In this document: positions 44,116 through 54,200 of the stretch, piece after piece | Position numbering within the stretch: position 1 is the first letter of the stretch | Layout: each line of letters opens with the position of its first letter | From: Linnemannia elongata | Taxonomy: Eukaryota > Mortierellomycota > Mortierellomycetes > Mortierellales > Mortierellaceae | DNA: 64,000 nucleotides | Direction: 5' to 3' | NCBI GenBank assembly: GCA_036320915.1 | Contig: JAXBDG010000003.1 | Span: 1,550,001-1,614,000 of the forward strand | The notes under the pieces: model-generated | The model's input: only the letters and a program-made list of their open reading frames with translations | The model's database searches: none | Told to the model about the DNA's origin: nothing | Program-made: the position numbers and the translations under genes

Positions 44116-47016
44116 TTACAGCTCATCGCGGGTCTCCTTCTTGGTGTCGTTCTTGACTTCGACCTTGTTGACGGCATTCTTCTCCAAGAAGGAAATGAAG
44201 GCCTCGGTCGTGCGCTCGCCGCTGTACTCGATGTAGTCCTTGGTGCCGGCCTTCTTGAACTTGATGGTGGGGTAACCATCGACAACAAAAGGAACCGAGG
44301 CAGGGAGATCGTTGGCGGTGGCGTCAAACTTTGCAACAACAATGTTGGATCCCTTGTACATGGCTCCGAGCTCATCATAGATAGGAGCCAAGCGCTTACA
44401 GAATCCGCACCAGGGGGCATAGTACTCGATCAAGACATCCTTGTCATTGTCGTGGACGACCTTCTCGTAGTTGTCGGCGACCACAACGGTGACGGGTCCG
44501 TCTTGGGCTGCGGGGACGGCCTCGGATTTGAGTTTTGGTTCGTAGAGACCAGCGGGGTCGGCGATGTCGACCTTGTTGACCGCGTTCTTGCGGATGAAAT
44601 CGACAAATGCTGCGGTTGTGCGTTCTCCCTTGTACTCGACGTAGTCCTTGGTGCCGGCCTTCTTGAACTTGATAGTGGGGTAACCATCGACAGCAAAAGG
44701 AATCGAAGCGGGGAGATCGTTGGCGGTGGCGTCGAACTTTGCGATAACAATGTTGGAGCCCTTGTAGAGTGTACCGAGCTCGTCGTAGATAGGAGCGAGG
44801 CGCTTACAGAATCCGCACCAGGGGGCGTAGTACTCGATCAAAACATCCTTTTCGTTGTCGTGAACAATGTCCTCGTAGTTATTGGCAACCACGACGGTGA
44901 CGGGACCATCCTGAGTCTCGGGCACAGCCTCGGACTTGAGCTTGGGCTCGTAGATGCCTTCGGGATCGGCAACCTCGACCTTGTTAACGGCGTTTTTGCG
45001 GATAAAGTTGACAAAGGCGGCAGCGGTGCGTTCACCACTGTAGTCCATGTAGTTGTCTTGACCAGCCTTCTTGAACTTGATGGTGGGGTAACCACTGACG
45101 GCAAAAGGAACAGAGGCGGGGAGATCGTTGGCGGTAGCATCAAGCTTGGCAATGACAATGTTGGATCCTTTGTACAAAGCACCAACTTCATCGTAGATGG
45201 GTTCGAGATGCTTGCAGAATCCGCACCAGGGGGCATAGTACTCGATCAAAACATCCTTCTCCTTGTCGTGAACAATCTCGTCGTAAGTATTGGCGACGAC
45301 AATCTTGACATTTCCGTCGTTGGATTCGGGGATGGCCTCAGACTTCACCTTGGCCTTCTGGATGCCAGCAACAACGTCGGTGATATGCTGCTTGATACGC
45401 TCGGCGGTCAGAGGCTCGTCGTTCTGCTCCAGAGGGAACTTCTCGGCCGTGCTGACGTCCTGGATTGCGAAAGCAGGCCAGTTCTCCTTGAGACCGACGT
45501 TGGCAGCGTGAGCACCATACTTTTGAGCATCGAGGTAGACAAAATTGACTTTGCCCTTCCACTCCTTGGCGACGGCCTCAAAGCCCTCCTTCAATTTATC
45601 ACGCTGGTCCGTTGTGCCATAGAACAAGTATGCCAATGGGATCGAGGCATCCATGTAATGTGCATAGTTGTTCGCTCCAATCTCATCAATGGTCGGGACA
45701 CAGTTGGCCCTGACAAAGCTGACCAACTTTGCATCGGTGATCTCGCCCTCAAGGATATTCTTGCCCTCGTCAAATTTCTTGTAAAGGACCACGGCGGGGG
45801 CCTTGACATCCGGGTGTTCTTCGACAACTCCAAAGATGAAATCGTCCCGGTAGTAGCGTGCAATCTTGTCGACCTCTTCGCGTTGGGGGTCGTTGGTAGG
45901 GAGGACGGCCACGACGACTACACGTTCCGACTCGGCAAAGGCAGGGAGGGTTTCGGGGGTGAGGATGGTTACTGGAGGAGCGGCGTGCTTCTTGAGATAG
46001 GAGACGATGCCGCCAGACTTGCGGGTGCCCTTGTAGTCTCTTGGGACACCCTCCCTATTGGCAAGGGGAGGCGAAGAATGAATGGAGCAAGGAGTGTGAG
46101 AAACTTTTTACTGTGGGCTTTTGGTTGCCAGTGGTTCGGGAGTAGTGTCGAGGTATGGGTATGTGTGAATGGCAAGGTATGTTTAAGGACGAAGGTGGTT
46201 GGCTTGGTGTGTCCGCTTAACTCCCTGAATCTCCTGTTCTTTTTCTCCTCTTTCCCCCCTTTTATTTTTCCACGGGTGAGAACAAAGTCGATGAAGCAAT
46301 CCTCCAACTAATTCGCGATTGTACAATTTTCCGAGACTGGCGGAAAGTCAAAAGGCACAGACCAAGACAAGATGGTGAAAAGTGTCGCTCTTCCAAGAAC
46401 TTTTGTTTCCTGGTCTGTAATCCTTGCCCTCTTTGCTTGCTCTTATGGTGTCTCCTTCCAGTGACAGATGTAAAATTGAGAATATGAGTGCCACGAGATG
46501 AAACATGAGTATTACATACCTGAAGATCTTGAGAGTGGGGTAGCTGCCAACTTCGTAGGTCTTGCAGATCTCCTTCTCGGCCACACAGTCGACCTTAGCC
46601 AGTTGGATCGTCTCGTCGTCCTTTAGCATCTTGGCGGCAGCCTCATACTCAGGCTCTGTTGTCCGTAACGCACGCGCAAATGTGGAGAAAAAAGGGCAAA
46701 CATGTAGAAGCATTGTTAGTGATCGTCGTACACCACTGGAGCACTTGAACTGATTGATCAGTCCAAGTGAAACCAACAAGCTTACTCGTTTATTTTCCTG
46801 ACTGATCAAAAATGAAAACCAAAGCTTACCGAGGTTCTGGCAATGTCCGCACCATGGCGCATAATAGTCCACAAGGACAAACTTTTGGTTGATCACATCC
46901 TTGAAGTTCTCCGACGTCAACACCTTGACCTTGGAATCTTCTGCCCCTTGTGCGAAGCCATTAAACATGGCTGTGGCAGCCAAGGTGACCAATGCAATTG
47001 CACTTGAGATACGCAT
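44116..47016 (-). CDS. Protein disulfide isomerase with triplicated C-terminal thioredoxin domain
   Basis: Three exons, 47016-46830, 46655-46520 and 46054-44116, give 753 residues, about 250 more than classical PDI. A signal peptide (residues 1-24) is followed by domain a with CGHC at 56-59 (YYAPWCGHCQNL). The b domain follows (REGVPRDYKGTRKSGGIVSY, then from VAVLPTND), then b' (about 255-340). Three consecutive a'-type domains come next with CGFC at 385-388, 521-524 and 657-660, exactly 136 residues apart. Each has YYAPWCGFC, KGSNIV, NDLPAS and GYPTIKFKKAG. The C-terminus is RDEL, a retrieval signal of the KDEL class, so the protein is an ER resident. Family role: oxidation and isomerisation of disulfides in secretory proteins. 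The order a-b-b'-a'-a'-a' and the Phe in the CXXC motif are not the classical form. Confidence 0.95.
44128..45351 (-). repeat. Three tandem 408-bp coding repeats in the PDI gene
   Basis: Units 45351-44944, 44943-44536 and 44535-44128 (coding order). Each encodes 136 residues beginning K(V/L)KSEA(I/V)P and containing one CGFC site. The DNA itself is closely similar: the CCAGGGGGC-type antisense landmark recurs at exact 408-bp spacing. Units 2 and 3 resemble each other most. Confidence 0.95.
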
Positions 47017-48123
47017 TGTGATGTGAACGTTGTCTTGGTGAGAAGGACCCTTACGACTTTTTTTTTTTGTTGGTGAGTGAGAAGATGGAGTGAAAAAAAA
47101 AGTCGAGTAGGAGGAGGATGAGGTGAGATCGGAAAAGGTAAAGGTGAAGAAGAAGAAAAGAGAAGAGGAGAGAAAGGAAGCGAAAGGGTGCGTTTATGAA
47201 CGAAACCATGAGAATCGATTTTTTTAACCCCCTCTACCACTTTCCATACCCCTTTCTTTTGTGTTCAATCTTTCATAGGAAAAGTACGAACTGGTAACAA
47301 GTACTGCACATCAATGTGCGAAAAAGCACGTTCTATTTGGATGTCAACTGCCTACTTCACCGCTTGCCGATGAGTAATTGAACGAATAGAATACCAAATA
47401 TCTCTTTCCCCCCCCCCCTTTCCTCCATCGTCAGGCGCATCCAATTATTCGTCATCACACACTGTCCCCCCTTGCTCCCCCTCCTCCTCTTTTCCACTCC
47501 TTTCAGTAGGAAAAGCTTCATTATTCTCCATAGTTACAAAGAAGAGTAGGGAGAAGAAGAAAGGAAGGGGATAAAAGGCAGAAAATGGATTTGATTTTCA
47601 AGGAGTGAGAAAACAACTCCCCAATTATTGAGGAAAAAAGGGGCGACTAAGTTGTTCATGTCGTGTTGTGCACTGGCTTTTGATTTTCTATAACCTTTTC
47701 AACATTTCTCACTCCCTTTTTTTTTTTTTTTTTTTTTCTTTAGCCAAGGGGTGGACAAAAGGAAAAGGATAAGAAAAGGCAACAACAAAAAAAAAAATAA
47801 AAATAAGGAGACTCCTCTTCCTTGCAACGACACCTTGCATCGCTCCAAGATTTGTCTTCTCTTGTCCTCTACTTAGAGGTCTCTTCATGGACCAGGAGAT
47901 ACCATGAATATACGGAGGAAAATTAGTATTCAGTAAAGGGGTGGGATGGGATGATGGACCATTGGCCATAGAATCGACAGTATCTTTCGTAGAGAGAGGG
48001 GAGAGGGACGAGTAAAACAGATGAGAGTATCAGACGACGACAATGAATATTTTTTTCTATTTTCTAATTCTTCTATTTTTTTGATTTTTCAATCTCTCTC
48101 CATCACCCACAACTATCTAGACG
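47017..48123. other. Intergenic: PDI promoter/leader and Rex1 3' flank
   Basis: About 1.1 kb with no supported gene. The first 200 bases are the purine-rich plus strand (pyrimidine leader of PDI). A C10 run occurs near 47408-47418, a 20-base poly-T near 47718-47738, and A/T-rich DNA precedes the Rex1 stop. I looked for an ER-stress-type element but do not claim one. Confidence 0.5.
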
Positions 48124-50979
48124 CTACTGCTTGATCTTCAGGAAGCAAACACCACTCTTGGCGACATCAACAGCCTTGGCCAACAAATTCTCGTCGGCCT
48201 CCAGGAAGTGCTCCTCCTTAGGAATCTCAGACAGGTGCTTGGTCTTATAGAGCTCCATAAAGTTCTTCTGGCGCTGTTGCAACTTGGACACCTCGCGATG
48301 GTCTCCCTGGCCACTCGTCACAATCACAGCGGTACGGGGTGGCAAAGACTCGACAATGCGCTCAATAGACTTGTCAACCGATCGCAACCCCTGCCGGATC
48401 TCCTCCTCCGAAGCCTGGATCTTGTCACCACTGCTGACCTTGGACAGACGACCCTTATCGGCAATCTGACCCTCGGCCAACTCGATAGTTGGAGCCTTAC
48501 CGTGGTTGAGCTCAATATCTCTTAACCGCGCCCATACAAAGTTGTGGTTCTTGATCGCCTCGGGAATAGCCGCAACAACTTCCTCATCACTTCTTGTCCG
48601 GATCGTTGTCGTCGCAGACTGACCAGCAAAAGCATCGGAATCAATCAGTACCGAGGTCTTGGGGTTGTTGAACCTCTGGAGTCGCGAGAAGAGAGATTCT
48701 TGGTCCTGTTCATACTCTCCGAATCCAACGGGCTTGGTCAATTTGAGCTTGATCAAATCCATACAGGCAAGCGCATCCTCTGCAGAGTCGTGTCCACGCT
48801 CTATGTTGGCTTGAATTTGACGCTGGAGCCACTTCTGGGCGAGCCACTTCAAACCGGGACGGTATGGTGGACCACGAGTATGATGGTAGACCAAACTGGT
48901 ATCGATAATGAATGGATGTGCAAGCTGTAAATCAAGGCAAAAGGCAGAGTGATTATGAGACAACTTGTGTTAGTTTACACGTTCATTCTTCAAGTTCATC
49001 TATGAACATCTCACATTGACGTTTCACGGCAGGAAAAAAATGAGCATACCTTCAAGACCTGCATATCATTTTCAAGAGAGTGTCCGACCAGGATGGTGTT
49101 ATAGTCCACAAAATCCTTCAGCTTCTCCTGCACTTCAGCCAGTCGGGTCGTGACACCGCTAAGACGGGCTGCAGTCATACCAGAGTACTGTGTCAAGTAG
49201 TCCAGAATGGGGTTCTCGGGCATCACCAACTCATCGTAAACAGTCTTGCCTGCCTCATCAATCAGCGTTACTCGCGTCAACTCCTGTCCTGCCTCTGTCC
49301 TACACTGCATGTGGCAAACAAAACAAACGATCGTGGTTAATAACAATACGTTGCCTCGAAGGAACTCAGAGCGCAGTAGCAAGAACGATCTAATGCCAAA
49401 GCCTCTATACGTACCATCTCACAATCCATAGCAATCATCTTTTTGGGAGGAGGCGAAAGCGTCGTCTTTGGCGGCTTGACAGTCTCCGCCCAGCCGGACT
49501 TCAGCTCAGGGAGGCTGGGATCCAGATAACGAGGTATAGGGAAGTTGTTCTCGCGGAGCTCTTCCAGGGTCATCATAAAGTTTTCTGGCTTCCTGTTCTT
49601 TGCTGACTTGGCGGCTACGTGTTGATAATGAAAAGTGAACTCATTAGTGGTTGTCAAGATAACGCTCTTGGTTAAGAAAGTCCTGAGCGATGTATATAAC
49701 AAAGTTAATGGCTTACCTTTCTTCTCCTTTTCACGCTTCATCTTCTCCGAGTTGCTCAGAGGCACACTCAAAAGAGTGTTGGTAGGGGAATGAATCCTGA
49801 ACTTGTCGCCCGTGGCTTTGACAACATTGACTTGCTCAAAATTCCAGCGCAAATAATCCAGCTCGGTAACCACACCCTTGTTCTTCTCCACGCGTTCACC
49901 CCAGGCGACGGCCTTGTGTGCGTCAGGTGACTGAAGGTTGATATGGAAAAGTTGAGGGTCCAATCCTGCAACGTAGATCATCACGACCTTGTCGATCTTG
50001 AACTTGTTTTTCACCTCAACCCAAGGCAATGATGGTGTCTCAGTCAAGATAAACACAATCAAGTCGCGCAGGTCCTATCGAAGGAGAGTTAGGTAAAATA
50101 TTAGCATAAGGCACCACCTTTCGTATGTTGCACTGTGCAACTTAAAAACGGTATGTGTGCTTACCTTAAGAGTGAGCATTTCATGTCCAGCCTTAATGTT
50201 GAACGCGGGTTCGCCATTTCCTTCGCTCTTTCTGTCCATCTGCTTTTGCTTGATCTTCAAAAGGCGTCTGTCCTTCCTCGTCAGTCCGTTCTCGTCCACT
50301 ATTGAAGGGTAAATAAGAACAATGCAACAGTGTCAGCTCTCGTCCTTCATAGCGGCACTCAAATCAACGTCAAATTAAAACATAGTAACAGGTATGCCAA
50401 GTACATACCTTTAGCACCCATCTGGGCAACATAGAATGGCTTTGCAGCACCCTCGGCGGCAGACTTCTGCGATTTCTCGGAGTCCTGACTGCCAGATCCA
50501 TTGCTAGCGATGACAACCTTAGACTTGCTCTCCTGTGCCTTCTTGTACTGAGCAATGATATCCGCCGCAGAGAGCATAGGGACGACGGCAGCAGCAGCGG
50601 AAACCTCCTCATCCTCATCCACATCCATGCTTGTGGTATCGCTGGCAGGAGCTGGGCTGGAAGGTGCGCTTGACTCGTCATCGGAAGAATCGGCTTTGGC
50701 GCTCTTCTTCTTCTCCCTCTTGTCTTTCTTGTCTTTCTTGTCTTTCTTCTCCTTCTTTTCCTTCTTATCCTTCTTGTCGTCCTTATCCTTCTTCTCCTTC
50801 TTGCTCTTTTTCTCCTTGACCTCCTTGTCCTTCTTTTCCTTCTTGGCCTTCTTGCTCGGCCGGTCCTGTTCCTCGACTGTTAACTCAAGAGGTGTGGTTG
50901 GGGTGGCTGACTTGCTCTTCTTGGCCTTCTTGACCTCGTCCTCCTCCTTGGAATGTTTCCGTTTCTTGTCGGCTCCCAT
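48124..50979 (-). CDS. REX1: RNA 3'-5' exonuclease, Rex1/REXO5 type (DEDDh)
   Basis: Six exons: 50979-50409, 50298-50165, 50074-49717, 49614-49415, 49304-49050 and 48924-48124, giving 772 residues. The first 100 residues are an extreme Lys/Glu/Asp tract (repeating KKDKKDKK), typical of nucleolar proteins. A middle domain (DLIVFILTETPSLPWVEVKN, then VMIYVAGLDP) precedes the exonuclease. Exo I is MIAMDCEMCRTE (Asp418, Glu420), Exo II GHSLENDMQVLK (Asp501), and Exo III GHDSAEDA (His551, Asp556), so all DEDDh residues are present. Yeast Rex1 trims 5S, 5.8S and tRNA-Arg3 3' ends; the same class of substrates is inferred. The C-terminal domain with PPRTAVIVTSGQGDH is shared with Rex1-type proteins. 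The splice between Exo I residues and CRTE falls inside the active-site motif. Confidence 0.92.
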
Positions 50980-51125
50980 TGTGTTGTGTCGAGAGATGTT
51001 TGCTTGGGTCAAGAGGGTAATGGGGTGAACTAAATAAAAAAAAAAATCGAGTTTGTTTATCGACATTGATTTGATTTGTGACTGTGCAAATGAGTTGGAT
51101 TTTAAGTTGGTGGCAAATATGATTT

Positions 51126-51181
51126 ATGAAAAAATGAAAAAATGAAAAAATGAAAAAATGAAAAAATGAAAAAATGAAAAA
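51126..51181. repeat. 8-bp minisatellite, seven ATGAAAAA units
   Basis: Seven perfect head-to-tail units plus a degenerate eighth, in the 221-bp gap between the Rex1 start and the stop of the second ABC transporter (both minus strand). It would be transcribed as UUUUUCAU in the transporter 3' UTR. Confidence 0.95.
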
Positions 51182-51200
51182 AAAATGACTATGACTGAAT

Positions 51201-54200
51201 CTAAGTGGAACGCGATTGGTTCTTGACCATGTCCAGGAGAACATCCAACTCACCCGACCGCTCGCACATCTCTCTAAAGTGCGTCTTGTGGCCCTTGCTG
51301 TCGTCCAGCAGGTTGGCGGGGGTATCAAACTCCAACACCTTGCCATGGTCCAACACCAACACCTTGTCGTACAGAATAATGGTGTTCAACCGGTGAGCAA
51401 TACACACCACCGTCGAATTCTCGAATTCGCGTTGGATCGCAGACTGAATCGCTTTGTCAGTCGCAAAATCAACCGAAGCTGTTGCCTCGTCCATCACAAT
51501 AATCTTGGAGTTCCTCAACAACGCACGAGCCATGCACAGGAGCTGACGCTGGCCCTGAGAAAAGTTGGATCCTCCCTCACTGACAGGGTTGTCGAGACTC
51601 GAGAAGGAAACGTTGGTCTTGCTGGCAGCTGTAACAGGTCCGGTGGTCGATGATCCAGTGGTATCGTCACCCTCATTGTCACTGTTGGCCAATGAATCTT
51701 GACCAGAGCTGACCAGGTGGACACGCTGCAGGGCCTCCCAAAGCTCATTGTCGACGTGGTTGTTGAAGGGGTCCAAGTTTGAGCGAATTGTGCCGGTGAA
51801 CAGCATGGGGTCCTGAGGAATAATAGTCAAGCGGGAACGGAGGTCATCCAGTCCAATGTCACCAATGTTGATTCCATCGATGTGAATGCTTCCAGCAACT
51901 GGCTCCACAAAGCGGAACAATGACAGCGCCAAAGTACTCTTTCCTGATCCAGTTCTATTCATTTTGACAATGACAATGGACAGAGTGTTAATTGACCTGT
52001 TCCAAGTTCTCACCATAGATCTAAATTATTACGAGTAATAAAATATATGACTTGACGTTTACCTTCCAACGACTCCAATCTTCTGGCGGGATTCAACCTT
52101 GAAAGAGATGCCCCTCAAGACGGTCTCGAGATCAGGGGCGTACTTGAGCTCCAGGTCCTTGACCTCAATGGCACCCTCAGTTGGCCAGGCAGCTGAGGGA
52201 CGGCGGCCTTCGACGATGGCTGGGGGCTCCTGGGCCATGACAGTGTACTCGGTGATACGCTCAATAGCATTAAGTTCCATCTCAATCTGAGTGTACTCGC
52301 GGACCAAAAAGTTGACGAGGGCGACAAACTCGAGGGCATAGGTCAAAGCCAAACCAGCAGTTCCTGCATCAATTCCAGCGGGGTGCATGAGGATAAAAAC
52401 ACCAGAGGACAGAGCGACGATGGCACCAATCGAATCGGAACGGACTGACAACCAGCGGTTGGCAATCCACAGGAAGTAGAAGGGACGGTTGCTGTCGTCA
52501 ATCTTGACCAAGAGGTCACTCATGAATCGGCTCTGCTCGCTGAAGGCACGGATCGTCGACAAGCCAGCCAAGGTCTCGCCAAACATAGAGTAGATAGGGG
52601 AGCGAGAAACAGAGTGGAGACGCTTCAATTCGCGAGAAGTGCTTATATACTTCTTTCCGACAGCCAAGTAAGCGACCGAGATGATGGCGGCGACAAACAC
52701 GAAGGCGGGTGTGATGTAGGCAAGGACAATGATAATGGAGCTGACAGAGATTATGAGCGACAAAAGCTGCGAAAAGTTGTTGGCAATCGAGCTGTCGACG
52801 GTCTCAAAATCGTTCGAGAAGCGGTTCATGATACGACCGACGGGGGTGGTATCGAAGAATCGGAGAGGGGCACGAACGACGGCCATGAGGAGCTTCTTGT
52901 AGAGCAACCTGGCGGCACGAAGGGAACCAAAGTAGAGGACGATGGTCTGGAGGATATGAGCCAAACTGGCACTGATAGAGATGAGGGCATAAATAGCAAG
53001 GTAATAGTTGGTGCCGTGCTTCTCAGGCTTGCCCAAGATGTTATCGGCATCCTGATCCATTGTAGTGAAAGTGGTGTTATCAATCGGTGCAATGGGGCTG
53101 TTGTAATAGACAGGCTGCGTCTGGAAAATACGGGTTTCAGCGTAGACAGGAGCAGAGGCAGGGGTTGATGTCGAGAATCCGGCAAGGGCATACATCTTGG
53201 TGAACATGAACTTGGTCAGAGCAGTATCGGGAGCATAGGAGTTGGCCCACTCACGGACCCAGAGCGACTCAGAGACCTCAACGGTACGAGTCAAAGCAAA
53301 GACAGCCAGCAAGAGGAGCCAGAAGGGGATACCACCGACGGCATTGACGTAAACTTGGTAAATTGACCACTTCACACGGCCTTCCTGACGAGTCTCCTCC
53401 AGAACCAACTTCTTAGCGTCCTTGGCAGGTTCGGCGGGGGCATTGGCAGCGTTGAGATCCTTTGCGGTCGACTTCCTGCGCAGCTTGGGGGGCTTGGTAA
53501 TAGTAGATGAAGATCCAACATCGTTATCACCAACAGTATCAGCGTCCGAATCGGTGGTCTGCTCCTCGTCATCCTCTTCCATGACCTGGGAAAGAGTTCC
53601 TTGCTCACGAAGCTGCTGAACAGTTCCCTGGAGTGTAATCTCGCCGTTGTGCATTAAAACAACAAGCTTAGCAGTTGGAATACAGAGGCGAACGTGGTGG
53701 GTGACAAGAATGCAGGTACGGTTCTTCATGATGGGTCCGATAAGGCACTTTCCATAAATGTGGTCGGCAGTGTGGGCATCGACAGCAGAGAGACAGTCGT
53801 CCAAGAGCACATGGCGGGATCGAGAGTAGATGGCACGGGCCAGAGAGACGCGCTGCTTCTGACCACCGGACAAAGTGATTCCCTTCTCTCCAATCTCGGT
53901 CTGATCGCCGTCCTCCAGAATCTCAAGATCCCGCTTCAAAGCGCAGACCTCAATGACCTCGTTGTAGCGATCCTCCTCGTACGGGCTTCCGAAAAGAATG
54001 TTATCGCGGATCGAAGCGTTCTGGAGCCAGGCTTGTTGAGCAACAAAGGCGACACCGTCGTTGATAAGTCCAGTGGCGGGGTCGAAATCCTTACCACCAT
54101 CGAGGGGTCTCCTAGGTAGATAGATGTCTCCAGTCAAAACGTCCATTTCACCGAGCATGGCCATCAAGAGCGACGTCTTTCCACTTCCGGTGGGTCCACA

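Noticed and set aside
43984..46311. A 775-codon open frame on the plus strand
   Set aside because: It lies exactly antisense to the PDI coding exon. Its length is a by-product of that gene's codon bias, and its own translation is repetitive with the 408-bp period; the minus strand has the thioredoxin motifs, signal peptide and splice signals.
50555..51028. Plus-strand frame encoding Phe/Leu/Ser-rich sequence
   Set aside because: Antisense image of the Lys-rich tract of the Rex1-type gene; low-complexity and without any motif.
51126..51185. Regular short repeats considered as a CRISPR-like array
   Set aside because: Units are 8 bp with no spacers, in a eukaryotic genome; it is a simple minisatellite.
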